Virus record (IMG/VR): IMGVR_UViG_3300017719_000146
Span: 1 to 27,588 of that record
Direction: 5' to 3' (one strand)
From: a virus
DNA length: 27,588 bases
The translations under genes and the position numbers were made by a program. Shown here in pieces: positions 1-7,015 of the stretch (the first letter of the stretch is position 1; every line of letters begins with the position of its first letter). Under the pieces are notes generated by a model. It was not told the origin of the DNA. It did no database searches and saw only the letters and a list, made by a program, of their open reading frames with translations.

Positions 1-324
1 CCGAAAAAGAAATTGACGGTTTCACAATTCCGAAAAATCGCACAGGACATTTCCGACAAGGCGTATGGCGGCGAAGTCCGCAAGGCCGAATACTATTGCC
101 CCGACACTAACAAGAATTGGATTCAAGAAACCCGCACCTGTTACGACCCTGCGGCGTTCATCCTACGCACCCCAAACCACGCCATCGGCCTTGACAGTAC
201 AGGCAAGGTCGTGGTTGATACCGCTCCCCGAAAGTCCGACAGGCGAACCGTCACTCATGTGTACATGGTGTGCTGGGGCGAGCCATCGAAGACCGAACTC
301 TTTGGAGGTTTTGTCGAAGAATGA
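1..324 (+). CDS. Hypothetical protein, 5' end outside window
   Basis: The reading frame is open from the first base of the window (Pro-Lys-Lys-Lys-Leu-Thr-Val...), so this is probably the C-terminal part of a gene that starts upstream. A TTG at 13 could be a start, but there is no ribosome binding site visible before it. About 107 residues are visible, with three cysteines and a mixed hydrophilic sequence ending in FGGFVEE. I recognise no family. It ends just before the promoter at 336, so it is the last gene of a preceding operon. Confidence 0.6.
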   Translation, partial: PKKKLTVSQFRKIAQDISDKAYGGEVRKAEYYCPDTNKNWIQETRTCYDPAAFILRTPNHAIGLDSTGKVVVDTAPRKSDRRTVTHVYMVCWGEPSKTELFGGFVEE

Positions 325-335
325 GGGTAGTAGTG

Positions 336-392
336 TTTAGTCGGGCCACCGGAACCTTTAAATAGTAGGACATTGTACTCTATTTGTAAGCG
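336..392 (+). promoter_or_regulatory. Archaeal promoter P1 of a repeated three-part family
   Basis: TTTAGTCG at 336-343, then 13 bases, then the TATA box TTTAAATAG from 357, then TTTGTAAGCGGAC from 383, where transcription should start (26 bases after the first T of the box). Promoters P2 (2767), P3 (6473) and P4 (14101) keep the same three blocks at the same spacing. The roughly 60-base leader that follows is A-rich before the first start codon, as in P2. Confidence 0.8.
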
Positions 393-445
393 GACAAAGA
401 CGACGACACACTGAAACAAACAAAAAAAACATGGAAGGAATTATT

Positions 446-835
446 ATGCAAAAAATACACATACCAGCAAACATTGAAGATGAATTTTGGGAGGTCACAG
501 ACCCCACCCAATTTGTGAGAACATACAACGCCCTGCGACGACAACGGTCCAAGATTCGTATGGACCCTCGTGAGCATTGGAACCCGCTCAAGAACAGCGT
601 ACAAATTAACTTGGGTGTCGGCTACTCCGCCGACGGCTATTGGTTTGACATGACGAACAAGCAGACCGAAGAACTGCTCACCAAACACGCCAACGCCAAG
701 CCGAACCGGTTCCGTGACTGTATGACAACGCCAGCCGTTCGATTCAAGGTTTCCCGATGGCACATTTCCGTTTGGTGCTACCACGAAACCGACGACACAC
801 GCAACAAGGCCAACAACTGGGGTGAGGAAGAATGA
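446..835 (+). CDS. Hypothetical protein, first gene of operon 1
   Basis: The 129-residue protein starts MQKIHIPANI. An in-frame ATG at 431 would add five residues, but the purine-rich GGAAGGA at 434-440 fits as a ribosome binding site for the ATG at 446, so I chose that one. The sequence is rich in Trp, Tyr, Asn and charged residues, has no membrane segment and ends in GEEE. I recognise no family. It lies directly behind promoter P1 and its stop overlaps the ardA start (ATGA), so the two are probably co-expressed and translationally coupled; a role early in infection beside the anti-restriction gene is inference. Confidence 0.8.
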   Translation: MQKIHIPANIEDEFWEVTDPTQFVRTYNALRRQRSKIRMDPREHWNPLKNSVQINLGVGYSADGYWFDMTNKQTEELLTKHANAKPNRFRDCMTTPAVRFKVSRWHISVWCYHETDDTRNKANNWGEEE

Positions 836-1314
836 GCGAACCACAAGTGTACATGGCTTGCCTCTCATCCTACAACAACGGACTGCTCCGTGGCGCATGG
901 AGAGATGCCGACCAATTGGAAAACGGCAAACGCAATCCCGGAAGCGGCGAAGAATGGGCGATTCACGATTATGACGGCGTTCCCAACATGGGCGAGCATC
1001 CCGACATTGCTTTCCTCATCGAAGCCATGCGTTGCATCGAAGAACACGGCGACGGATTCTTCCGATGGTTTGAACAGGATTCATGGAACATGTCGCACCT
1101 CAAAGGTGAACTTTCCGAAAAATTCCAAGAACAATACAGGGGAGAATACGATTCACCCAAAGCGTTCGCCGAAGAATATGCCGCCGAAGTCGGATGGCTT
1201 TCAAACGACAACAACAACCCACTGTTCCGCTATGTGGACTTTGATTGGTATTGGAAAGCCGACCTGCGCCACTCTTTCACCTACTCTCACGGCCATGTGT
1301 GGTGTTGCGAATGA
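832..1314 (+). CDS. ardA: ArdA-like anti-restriction protein
   Basis: The 160-residue protein matches the ArdA family over its whole length. The N-terminal strand reads QVYMACLSSYNNGLLRGAW (residues 5-23), followed by EEWAIHDYDG near 40-49, a central acidic helical stretch with YRGEYDSP, and YVDFDWYWKADL near the C-terminus, the equivalent of the family's YIDY...DL block. ArdA proteins of plasmids, transposons and phages are acidic dimers that mimic B-form DNA and block type I restriction-modification enzymes. The protein here is likewise rich in Asp and Glu, and its length is typical (about 165). It is the second gene behind promoter P1, a sensible place for a protein needed soon after DNA entry. 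The family call is strong; which host enzyme it blocks is unknown. Confidence 0.92.
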   Translation: MSEPQVYMACLSSYNNGLLRGAWRDADQLENGKRNPGSGEEWAIHDYDGVPNMGEHPDIAFLIEAMRCIEEHGDGFFRWFEQDSWNMSHLKGELSEKFQEQYRGEYDSPKAFAEEYAAEVGWLSNDNNNPLFRYVDFDWYWKADLRHSFTYSHGHVWCCE

Positions 1315-1493
1315 GTCACGAAAAATACATCGGTCACTCATCCAGCCGACCTTGTGAATATCCATCATGCACAGTCGCCATTTACGGAAGAAGGTTCGTC
1401 ATCCACAGTGACCGCACCCTCCCTCTCACGCAAGGCACCCGCCTTGAAGTGTGTACCGATTGTCACTCAAAGTTCTTCGGGGTGTTTGAATGA
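1311..1493 (+). CDS. Small Cys-pair protein
   Basis: The 60-residue frame begins at the ATG overlapping the ardA stop (ATGA at 1311-1314); a longer in-frame start inside ardA is unlikely. It contains CEYPSC and CTDCHSKFF, four cysteines spaced like a zinc ribbon or zinc knuckle, with FVIHSDRTLPL between them. I recognise no named family. It ends in an ATGA overlap with the next small gene. Zinc binding is inference from the Cys pairs. Confidence 0.72.
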   Translation: MSHEKYIGHSSSRPCEYPSCTVAIYGRRFVIHSDRTLPLTQGTRLEVCTDCHSKFFGVFE

Positions 1494-1624
1494 GTGCCGG
1501 TTGCCCCTGCTCAAATTGCCACGACATTTACGCTCGCTTCATAGCGAGAAAAGTGCTTGAAATGGACATGACACGGGAAGAGGTTGAAGCCTACTTCCGA
1601 AGACTCGATGAGGTGAGCGAATGA
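1490..1624 (+). CDS. 44-residue CxCxxCH micro-protein
   Basis: The frame starts at the ATG overlapping the previous stop (1490-1493) and ends in an ATGA overlap with the next gene (1621-1624). The N-terminus MSAGCPCSNCHDIYARFIAR holds a compact CPCSNCH cluster, followed by an amphipathic helix (MTREEVEAYFRRLDEV). The last codons, GAGGTGAGCGAATGA, contain the ribosome binding site for the next gene. The tight overlaps on both sides and the coherent protein support a real gene despite its size. The function is unknown; metal binding is plausible. Confidence 0.65.
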   Translation: MSAGCPCSNCHDIYARFIARKVLEMDMTREEVEAYFRRLDEVSE

Positions 1625-1965
1625 TTCACATCCACGCCATCAAAACCCTCGGTCGAAACGACGAACCGGCAGAACTTCGTGCGCTTCCCGCACCCAAGAC
1701 AGCGGGACAATTGTTCGACTCCATTATACGGCTGTACAACGACGAAGACCACATCATCGACCTTGAACAAGCCACAAACCAAGTCCTCGGACTCTCCGCC
1801 GACAAAGAATCGAAGGTGTTCTATTGGTACAAGGTTGACCTTGAGAGCGACTTTCAGTATTCCGCTTTCATCGCCGTCAAGAGCCTCAACTCCGCAGACC
1901 ATGAATGGGCCAAGCAAGAAGCAAGACACCGAAGGTGGACTGCCGTGGGAGCGTGTACCCAATGA
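1621..1965 (+). CDS. Hypothetical protein
   Basis: This 114-residue protein starts at an ATG overlapping the previous stop and served by GAGGTGA at 1610-1616. It is soluble and slightly acidic, with a helix-rich middle (TAGQLFDSIIRLYNDEDHI) and an aromatic FYWYKVDLESDFQYSAF block that suggests a strand-rich second half. I recognise no family. It belongs to operon 1 and overlaps its downstream neighbour by ATGA at 1962. Confidence 0.75.
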   Translation: MIHIHAIKTLGRNDEPAELRALPAPKTAGQLFDSIIRLYNDEDHIIDLEQATNQVLGLSADKESKVFYWYKVDLESDFQYSAFIAVKSLNSADHEWAKQEARHRRWTAVGACTQ

Positions 1966-2108
1966 GTGACGACAGACTTGAGCGAGCCTTGATGGTCTTG
2001 AACTCATGCCCTACACCCGAAGAGATGAAGGCCGAAGGCTTCTGTATGGCCCACTTTCTTTCGGAAATGGCATGTGCCGCCGCAGACATTTTGGAGGGGA
2101 AAGAATGA
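1962..2108 (+). CDS. Small helical protein
   Basis: The 48-residue frame MSDDRLERALMVLNSCPTPE... begins at an ATGA overlap (1962-1965) and ends in another (2105-2108). It is mostly predicted helix and acidic. The last codons, TTGGAGGGGAAAGAATGA, supply a strong ribosome binding site for the next gene. A longer in-frame start at 1905 is possible but lies inside the upstream gene and has no binding site. The function is unknown. Confidence 0.68.
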   Translation: MSDDRLERALMVLNSCPTPEEMKAEGFCMAHFLSEMACAAADILEGKE

Positions 2109-2407
2109 ACGGAAGAAAGGATTTCACCATTGATATTATGGAAAAAGTAATATCCGAAATGATTGGCGAAGAAACCAGCGGTGACGGAGTGTACCTCCAA
2201 GACCGATTGATGTGGGTTTCACAGGTCAACATGATACGCATGACATGCCAAACATGCGGCACCGAATTTGTTGGGCCGGACTACAATGTGTACCACATGC
2301 TCGCCACGCACGACTTCGGCCACCGCAAGGAAATGGAAATGACAGAACTCAACACCGCTATGGGTGACGACGACGACGAACCACAAGAAGGGGGTGCAAT
2401 ACTTTGA
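2105..2407 (+). CDS. C2H2 zinc-finger-like protein
   Basis: The 100-residue protein has a single finger-like motif, CQTCGTEF, eight residues, then H-x4-H (VYHMLATHDFGH), close to the classical C2H2 spacing (C-x2-C-x3-F...H-x3-5-H). The N-terminal half is helical and the C-terminus is very acidic (MGDDDDEPQEGG). C2H2 fingers occur in archaeal virus proteins, often as DNA-binding regulators; that role is inference here. The ATG at 2105 overlaps the previous stop and follows GGAGGGGAAAG. Confidence 0.72.
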   Translation: MNGRKDFTIDIMEKVISEMIGEETSGDGVYLQDRLMWVSQVNMIRMTCQTCGTEFVGPDYNVYHMLATHDFGHRKEMEMTELNTAMGDDDDEPQEGGAIL

Positions 2408-2751
2408 CGACAAAATTAACTTTGAAATGTATGCGAGAGATGCACGAACTCATGGCATACCACTCACAAGTCGCTAAACAACCTGTCAAGTTCACCCGTA
2501 CCGAACTTTTCAATTTGATGGAAAAGGTTTGGCCGTATGTGTCAAAATCGCCACTGCGAAACCACTTTCCAACAACCGCAGTGTGGGCGCAGTATTTGAA
2601 AAAGTATAACGCCAACAATAAACACTCAAGTATTGTTTCGTCAAGACAATGGCGAATAGAATACGAAGACGGCGTAGGAGTACAACGCCAAACCACTCGC
2701 TGGGCTGTCCACTTGCCCCCACATCACAGGGGGCGTGAAGACTCGCAGTGA
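2404..2751 (+). CDS. Probable winged-helix-like protein, TTG start
   Basis: The 115-residue frame starts at a TTG overlapping the previous stop (TTGA at 2404-2407) with GGGGGTG upstream. The middle (KFTRTELFNLMEKVWPYVS) followed by HFPTTAVWAQYLKKY resembles the layout of the virus's winged-helix proteins at 5014, 8059, 9406 and 13701, where a helix pair is followed by an IP(S/T) turn and another helix. The match is weak and the family call is inference. It is the last gene of operon 1; promoter P2 follows. Confidence 0.65.
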   Translation: MTTKLTLKCMREMHELMAYHSQVAKQPVKFTRTELFNLMEKVWPYVSKSPLRNHFPTTAVWAQYLKKYNANNKHSSIVSSRQWRIEYEDGVGVQRQTTRWAVHLPPHHRGREDSQ

Positions 2752-2766
2752 AACGGTGTGTGTGTG

Positions 2767-2823
2767 TTTAGTCGTCCTACCGAAAGACTTAAATAGTAGA
2801 AAGGATTAGTTAATTTGTAGGCG
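2767..2823 (+). promoter_or_regulatory. Archaeal promoter P2 of the repeated family
   Basis: TTTAGTCG at 2767-2774, CTTAAATAG TATA box from 2788 and TTTGTAGGCGGA from 2814 keep the spacing of P1. The leader that follows (about 70 bases) contains GACGACGCACTACACCAAAC and an A-run closely resembling the P1 leader. Confidence 0.8.
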
Positions 2824-2870
2824 GAACAAGCCGACAAGCCGACGACGCACTACACCAAACAAAAAAACAA

Positions 2871-2894
2871 ATGAAAAAACAGGAAGTGAAATGA
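2871..2894 (+). other. Possible leader micro-ORF (MKKQEVK)
   Basis: In the P2 leader, ATG at 2871 opens a seven-codon frame whose TGA overlaps the ATG of the DUF932 gene (ATGA at 2891-2894). Its last codons hold the ribosome binding site GGAAGTGA. It could couple translation of the main gene to the leader. The frame is too short to be tested by eye. Confidence 0.3.
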
Positions 2895-3865
2895 TGACAA
2901 GAATGATTGCCGCATATATGACGATGGGCCAGCAGGCCCGTGGAGATACGACCGCCGAGGTACTTGCCAATTCCGGCATGGACTTCGGTGTGAAGACCGA
3001 ACCGCTGTACACAGCACAGGGCCGAGAAGTCCGAAGCAAGTTCCAGCGTGTTGCAAGAACAGACAACGACCATACGCTGGGAGTGGTGGGTAAAACCTAC
3101 AATGTTTTGCAAAACGAAGAACTGCTTGCGATGGCTGATACCCTTGTGGGAACAGGCGAGATTGAATGGGACCGAGTAGGAATGATTGACGGAGGCTCAC
3201 GCCTTTACGCATCCTTCTCCTTGCCCGACTCCTTCCGCATCGACGGATGGGACGACCTCAACCAGTACATCTACCTCACCAACGCCCACGACGGGTCGCA
3301 AGGTGTGCGATGTGTGCCGACGAATGTCCGACTTGGTTGCACCAACCAATTCCGCCATGCGATGTCAAGCCTCAAGCGGGCTGGCATCAACCCCCGTGAC
3401 CTCTCAATCCGGCACTCATCGAAGATGCACGACCGGCTTGCTGAAATGCGACACGCCATCAAATTGACCGACACGCTCAATCAAAATTTTGCCGACACTG
3501 CTGGCGAATTGTTGGCCGTCGAGATGGATGCTGTTGACAGGGCAGAATACTACATCGACATCCTCGGCCTCAAGACCGAAGAAAAATTGCGTGATGGTGA
3601 AAATGAACACGGCCTCAAGACCCGTGGACTCAACACCATGAACCACCTTCTCGCCCTTGAGAAGTCCCGCACGAACAACACTTCCGCTATGCGTGACACC
3701 GCTTGGCAGTCGTTCAATGTCGTCACCGAATACATCGACCACGCATGGGTCCACAACGCCGCAGGCACCGTGAACCAAAAGCGAGTCGAATCCGCCGTCC
3801 TCGGCGTCGGTTCCAACACAAAGGCAAAAGCATGGGATGAGGTGGTCGCCCGAATCATCGCTTGA
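2891..3865 (+). CDS. DUF932 (TIGR03299-like) phage/plasmid protein
   Basis: The 324-residue protein carries the landmarks of the DUF932 family: GVVGKTYNVLQNEE (64-77), YLTNAHDGSQGVRCVPTNVR (128-147) followed by LGCTNQ, and the RHSSKMHDRLAEMRHAI helix (174-190). Family members are widespread in phages and plasmids; their biochemical function is not established, although placement near replication or early genes is common. Start at 2891 or the adjacent ATG at 2894; GGAAGTGA at 2882-2889 fits the second slightly better. It opens operon 2 behind promoter P2. The length is normal for the family and no truncation is visible. Confidence 0.88.
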   Translation: MMTRMIAAYMTMGQQARGDTTAEVLANSGMDFGVKTEPLYTAQGREVRSKFQRVARTDNDHTLGVVGKTYNVLQNEELLAMADTLVGTGEIEWDRVGMIDGGSRLYASFSLPDSFRIDGWDDLNQYIYLTNAHDGSQGVRCVPTNVRLGCTNQFRHAMSSLKRAGINPRDLSIRHSSKMHDRLAEMRHAIKLTDTLNQNFADTAGELLAVEMDAVDRAEYYIDILGLKTEEKLRDGENEHGLKTRGLNTMNHLLALEKSRTNNTSAMRDTAWQSFNVVTEYIDHAWVHNAAGTVNQKRVESAVLGVGSNTKAKAWDEVVARIIA

Positions 3866-3955
3866 GTTGCCGATGTGACCGTGAATGACGGCCAGCCACG
3901 ATGCTTGCCCGACACCAACACATTCCAAACACAAAAAAACAATGGAGGAAAAAAT

Positions 3956-4090
3956 ATGTACACAATACCAAAAAGAGCAAAGCAAACAGCAGACATACCA
4001 GCCGCAGACCGCAACGAGTGGGGCCACCCATCCGTCAAGTGGGTCTTCGCAGGCTACGCAGACGAAACCGCATGGTGGGTGAAGGCATGA
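3956..4090 (+). CDS. Small basic-aromatic protein
   Basis: The 44-residue frame MYTIPKRAKQTADIPAADRN... starts 7 bases after GGAGG (3945-3949). A longer in-frame start at 3875 has no binding site. The 90 bases before it hold no TATA box but end in CCAAACACAAAAAAACAATG, which resembles the A-rich ends of the P1 and P2 leaders. The protein has four tryptophans and no recognised family. The stop overlaps the next start (ATGA at 4087). Confidence 0.6.
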   Translation: MYTIPKRAKQTADIPAADRNEWGHPSVKWVFAGYADETAWWVKA

Positions 4091-4278
4091 AAGAACCCTA
4101 CATTATCACTCGCTCGATGTGGGAAGACTACTACGCTGTCCAAATGTCCGGCAGAATCAACATGATGTTGCACCCCCTCGTCGTGTTCTTCATGTCGCAC
4201 AACGCTTGGCAGAAGTCATTCGACCACTTTGAAACCAACGCTCAAACAGACGCCCTTATTATTGAGGTGAAAGTATGA
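4087..4278 (+). CDS. Small hypothetical protein
   Basis: The 63-residue protein, MKEPYIITRSMWEDYYAV..., has a hydrophobic middle (MMLHPLVVFFMSHNAW) that is borderline for a membrane helix; I would treat it as amphipathic. It starts in an ATGA overlap and ends in EVKV, encoded by ATTGAGGTGAAAGTATGA, which carries the ribosome binding site and start of the next gene. The same 18 bases end the unrelated gene at 16624. Function unknown. Confidence 0.68.
   Translation: MKEPYIITRSMWEDYYAVQMSGRINMMLHPLVVFFMSHNAWQKSFDHFETNAQTDALIIEVKV
4261..4278 (+). repeat. 18-base gene-junction cassette, copy 1
   Basis: ATTGAGGTGAAAGTATGA is identical to 16765-16782, and its last 15 bases recur at 4437-4451. Each copy supplies the last codons (EVKV), the stop, the GAGGTGA ribosome binding site and the overlapping ATG of the next gene. 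Confidence 0.75.
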
Positions 4279-4451
4279 GTACCTTCATCCCTGCACCACG
4301 GGTACGAGTTCAAAACAACTCGGTCAACTGTCCCAACCCACGATGCCTCGAAGAATCACTGTCCCTTGAGTGGCACATCAACTTCAACACCACTGCTGGC
4401 AAGGTTCACTGCTTCCAATGCGAAACGCTCATCGGTGAGGTGAAAGTATGA
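4275..4451 (+). CDS. 58-residue zinc-ribbon-like protein
   Basis: The frame fills the gap between 4278 and 4448 and overlaps both neighbours by ATGA. It contains CPNPRC and CFQC about 20 residues apart, a typical zinc-ribbon layout, with the sequence WHINFNTTAGKVHCFQCE resembling primase- or transcription-factor-type ribbons. It ends in EVKV on the same junction cassette as its neighbour. GAGGTGA at 4265-4271 serves its ATG. Zinc binding is inference; function unknown. Confidence 0.7.
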   Translation: MSTFIPAPRVRVQNNSVNCPNPRCLEESLSLEWHINFNTTAGKVHCFQCETLIGEVKV

Positions 4452-5014
4452 CTAAGTTGACCCCAATCGCATACTTCGTCACGGAACACCTTGACCCCGT
4501 ACACACGGAACAAGACGGTACGAAGATTTACCGATTTGCTGTCACCGAAAAAATGACTCGGTACGCTACCATCACCGGCCCAAAATCCGTTGCCGCCGCC
4601 CGTGAGTACATCGAACGAAGCGGGTACAATTTCGGGTACGGCGAAGTGGCCGACGACGGTGACTTCACCTTCAACGGCGAACACGAACCGGACTACGATG
4701 GCACAAGCGAACCACGCCTCGTTTCCCGTGGCGTCTTCTCACAGTGCATGTTCCACGGCAGTTCCATGACCCCACCAGCCTCATACCCCAAAGAAAAAAT
4801 GAAGTACATGGCCGGTTCGACAGCATTCCAATGGGAAGAGGGTATGCACACCTTTGAATCTCGCTGGGGTTCAAACAAGCACCCAGCCGTCAAGTTCGTC
4901 ACCTGCAAGAAGTTGGTTGACGGTACCACACGCACCGCCTGCAACAACTGCCACGACCGACTCCAAGCGGGTTGGCGAATCCTCCAAGAAAGAGCAAAGG
5001 ATGGTGAAGAGTGA
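4448..5014 (+). CDS. Hypothetical protein with C-terminal CxxC
   Basis: The 188-residue protein starts at an ATGA overlap behind GAGGTGA. The first half (YATITGPKSVAAAREYIERSG) looks like an alpha/beta fold and the second half carries HPAVKFVTCKK and CNNCHDRLQAGWRILQERA, a CxxCH pair in a C-terminal helix. A second cysteine pair is not obvious, so a full zinc site is uncertain. I recognise no family. It is part of operon 2. Confidence 0.78.
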   Translation: MTKLTPIAYFVTEHLDPVHTEQDGTKIYRFAVTEKMTRYATITGPKSVAAAREYIERSGYNFGYGEVADDGDFTFNGEHEPDYDGTSEPRLVSRGVFSQCMFHGSSMTPPASYPKEKMKYMAGSTAFQWEEGMHTFESRWGSNKHPAVKFVTCKKLVDGTTRTACNNCHDRLQAGWRILQERAKDGEE

Positions 5015-5346
5015 TGGCAGTCGGCGACAGAACAGCGAAGCGACGCAAGCAAATCACCGACCGACTTGCTTTTGCCTTAACAACAAATGGCAACCAGTGG
5101 ACGACGGCCCGTGGACTCACGGAAATGCTCGCAGACCAGCGCAAGAACCCACCAACCAACCAGCGCAAGCGGTCCACAGTGACCATGCGCTACATGCCAA
5201 CCAACCACCAAATCGCAAAGTTCGTGAAATTGGATGAGCGGTTTGAAGAAAACCCAGCAGAAAAATTGCGACAAAAGGAATACCGACTAAAGGAAAACCT
5301 TATAAACAAAGACTCGCATGATGATTTATTGGAGGAATCACAATGA
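5014..5346 (+). CDS. Winged-helix family protein, member A
   Basis: The 110-residue protein is strongly basic at the N-terminus (DRTAKRRKQITDRLAFAL), has a middle helix (WTTARGLTEMLAD) and then MRYMPTNHQIAKFVKLDERF. The order basic helix, 'turn on/assign' helix, then a (H/Y)(I/M)P(S/T) turn followed by a recognition-like helix is shared with proteins at 8059, 9406, 13701 and 22986. I infer a paralogous winged-helix DNA-binding family. The start is ATG 5014 (TGATG overlap), with GTG 5011 as an alternative; GGTGA at 5003-5007 serves either. The 3' end contains the TATA box for the next gene. Confidence 0.72.
   Translation: MAVGDRTAKRRKQITDRLAFALTTNGNQWTTARGLTEMLADQRKNPPTNQRKRSTVTMRYMPTNHQIAKFVKLDERFEENPAEKLRQKEYRLKENLINKDSHDDLLEESQ
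5298..5306 (+). promoter_or_regulatory. Internal TATA box CCTTATAAA
   Basis: The TATA-like box begins its T-run at 5300. The predicted start near 5326 leaves a 17-base leader that still includes GGAGG (5331-5335) ahead of the ATG at 5343. CCGACTAAA at 5283-5291, the reverse complement of TTTAGTCGG from promoters P1-P4, lies just upstream, but within coding sequence. Confidence 0.55.
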
Positions 5347-5951
5347 CAACACAAAACACATGCGAAGACCAATGGGGCGATGGGACACAAGTGAAGAATT
5401 GGGTGCGCCGCATTGATGTGGTGTTGGCCGATGAGCGAGTATCAAAGTACCCCGTCGTCAAGCGACGATTACAAAAGATGCGACGACACGCCTTGAAGTG
5501 TGACCAAGAACGCCTCGCACATATTCAGCAGTGCAAGGATGGTTTTTACGCAGGCGACAAATGGTCAAACCAACGACAGGCGAATGAACACTTCGGGCGA
5601 CTCAATTCAAAAATGTGGTGGTGCTGTCCGACCAAGAGCCGCAAGCAACACGAGGCATCATGTCCCTTCTGTCAAGACGATTGGAGAACTACCGGTAATG
5701 TTGGCGAAAGACTAACTATGACTTGGACACAATCGGATAATGTCGCCGAATCTTGGAACGATTTGTCAACCCCGTCTAACCCCTACACTCACGACTTTGG
5801 CGACCCCGCCATCCAAAACGCTTCCCGTGACTGTGTAGTTCTTGCTGGCGTTTCATTCTTCATCGGCAACGATGCAATGACAGACAATAAATTCTATCTT
5901 GTTCTCGTTGACGGCAAGTTCGTCAAAGTCTATGCGGGGTTGAGCCAATGA
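5343..5951 (+). CDS. Hypothetical Cys/His-containing protein
   Basis: The 202-residue protein starts 7 bases after GGAGG and overlaps the previous stop by ATGA. The N-terminal part is basic and helical (VKRRLQKMRRHALKCD). The centre has WWCCPTKSRKQHEASCPFC, a C/H cluster that could bind one zinc. The C-terminal third is strand-like (DCVVLAGVSFFIGND, FYLVLVDGKFVKVY). I recognise no family. It could have its own promoter at 5298 as well as read-through from operon 2. Confidence 0.76.
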   Translation: MTTQNTCEDQWGDGTQVKNWVRRIDVVLADERVSKYPVVKRRLQKMRRHALKCDQERLAHIQQCKDGFYAGDKWSNQRQANEHFGRLNSKMWWCCPTKSRKQHEASCPFCQDDWRTTGNVGERLTMTWTQSDNVAESWNDLSTPSNPYTHDFGDPAIQNASRDCVVLAGVSFFIGNDAMTDNKFYLVLVDGKFVKVYAGLSQ

Positions 5952-6457
5952 TGATTCTATTCTCAACCGATGGTGCTTCACCACAGTTCTTCGCCGGTCT
6001 TGGCAGTCCGTGGCGCATCACCACAGACATTGCGTTCGCCACCAAAGTGTCCGATTCAAACCGAGAACTCTATCGCAGGGGTCTTGAAAAGTACACAGGA
6101 ATCACTTGGCAAGCCGCCCCACTCAAAGAACTATTGCCCCAAAAGTTCTTCTCATGCTCCGAGTGTGCAATCTCTTGGTCGCACGAAGAAGGCATGTGCG
6201 CCATCGCAGGTGGAGAAGATTTGGTCGTGTATGGTCCCAAAGACTTCGGCATCCCCATCGGCAGTCCACTACACAACCCAACAGAACGACAAGCATTCAT
6301 CAACGCAATCAAGAGTCCGGCACAATGTCACTCTTGTGGTGACCTGTTCTGTTCCGAACACAAACCCAACACTCGTGGCAAGGGTGCGAACCTTTGCAAG
6401 CCCTGCTACAAGAAGCAGAAAATCGAAGAACGAAAAACAAGGGAGGGGCGAAGATAA
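5948..6457 (+). CDS. Protein with FYVE/treble-clef-like zinc motif
   Basis: The 169-residue protein starts at an ATGA overlap; ATG 5951 is an alternative. It contains CSEC near residue 70 and, close to the C-terminus, CHSCGDLFCSEH followed by CKPCYKK, a C-x2-C-x4-C-x2-H...C-x2-C pattern like two-zinc treble-clef or B-box domains. The tail is very basic (KKQKIEERKTREGRR). Binding to nucleic acid or a protein partner is inference. It is the last gene before promoter P3. Confidence 0.76.
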   Translation: MMILFSTDGASPQFFAGLGSPWRITTDIAFATKVSDSNRELYRRGLEKYTGITWQAAPLKELLPQKFFSCSECAISWSHEEGMCAIAGGEDLVVYGPKDFGIPIGSPLHNPTERQAFINAIKSPAQCHSCGDLFCSEHKPNTRGKGANLCKPCYKKQKIEERKTREGRR

Positions 6458-6472
6458 ACACCCCCTCTCTCT

Positions 6473-6529
6473 CTTAGTCGCCCCACCAACAGGTTTAAAT
6501 AGTAGAAGGTTCTACTTAATTTGTAGGCA
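6473..6529 (+). promoter_or_regulatory. Archaeal promoter P3 of the repeated family
   Basis: CTTAGTCG at 6473-6480, TTTAAATAG from 6494 and TTTGTAGGCAGAC from 6520 have exactly the spacing of P1 and P2. The leader is shorter (about 40 bases) and ends in the ribosome binding site AGGAGAG before ATG 6563. Confidence 0.8.
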
Positions 6530-6562
6530 GACAACCCGACACACCCCACAGGAGAGATACAC

Positions 6563-7015
6563 ATGACCCATAACACAGAAACAATTATTGACGCAACACT
6601 ACGAAAGTACGATTACACCGACAACCTCGCAAGGTTCATTGAGCAAATGACGATTCGTGGTTTTACAATCGCTCGCTTCTTCACCATGCCCGACCGATAC
6701 GACCTTTACCACCTAATCGACCAGTGCGGCCACGCTCTTGACTATCACGAGGTTGCTCACCAAGCACTGAACTACGAACACACCAACATCACCTTCCAGT
6801 ACGGAGTACGACACGAAGGCGTCATGGAGCCAAACGGCTACCGACAGACCATCAGCGTGATGCTGACCGGCGACCCGTGGTGCGATGTAGTACCAATCAA
6901 CGATTGGTCTTTCAGCCACCAACACCCCGACGCAGTAAAAGAAATCGTCAACGCACTTCGCACCGAACTGCTGTCCGACGAAGCCCTTGAAGAAAAATTG
7001 GGGGAATACCAATGA
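6563..7015 (+). CDS. Hypothetical protein, first gene of operon 3
   Basis: The 150-residue protein follows promoter P3, with AGGAGAG about 7 bases before its ATG. It is soluble, with many His, Tyr and Asp residues (YDLYHLIDQCGHALDYHEVAHQ) and an acidic helical C-terminus (LLSDEALEEKLGEY). Histidines are frequent but I see no recognised metal motif. It overlaps the next small gene by ATGA at 7012. Function unknown. Confidence 0.8.
   Translation: MTHNTETIIDATLRKYDYTDNLARFIEQMTIRGFTIARFFTMPDRYDLYHLIDQCGHALDYHEVAHQALNYEHTNITFQYGVRHEGVMEPNGYRQTISVMLTGDPWCDVVPINDWSFSHQHPDAVKEIVNALRTELLSDEALEEKLGEYQ

Noticed and set aside
380-898. Long minus-strand frame (172 codons)
   Set aside because: It lies opposite two well-supported + strand genes (446 and ardA), has no ribosome binding site or promoter on its strand, and all supported genes are on the + strand.
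3416-4038. Two long overlapping minus-strand frames (203 and 162 codons)
   Set aside because: They mirror the 3' end of the DUF932 gene and following genes; low-complexity Cys/Val- or Ser/Arg-rich composition and no start signals.
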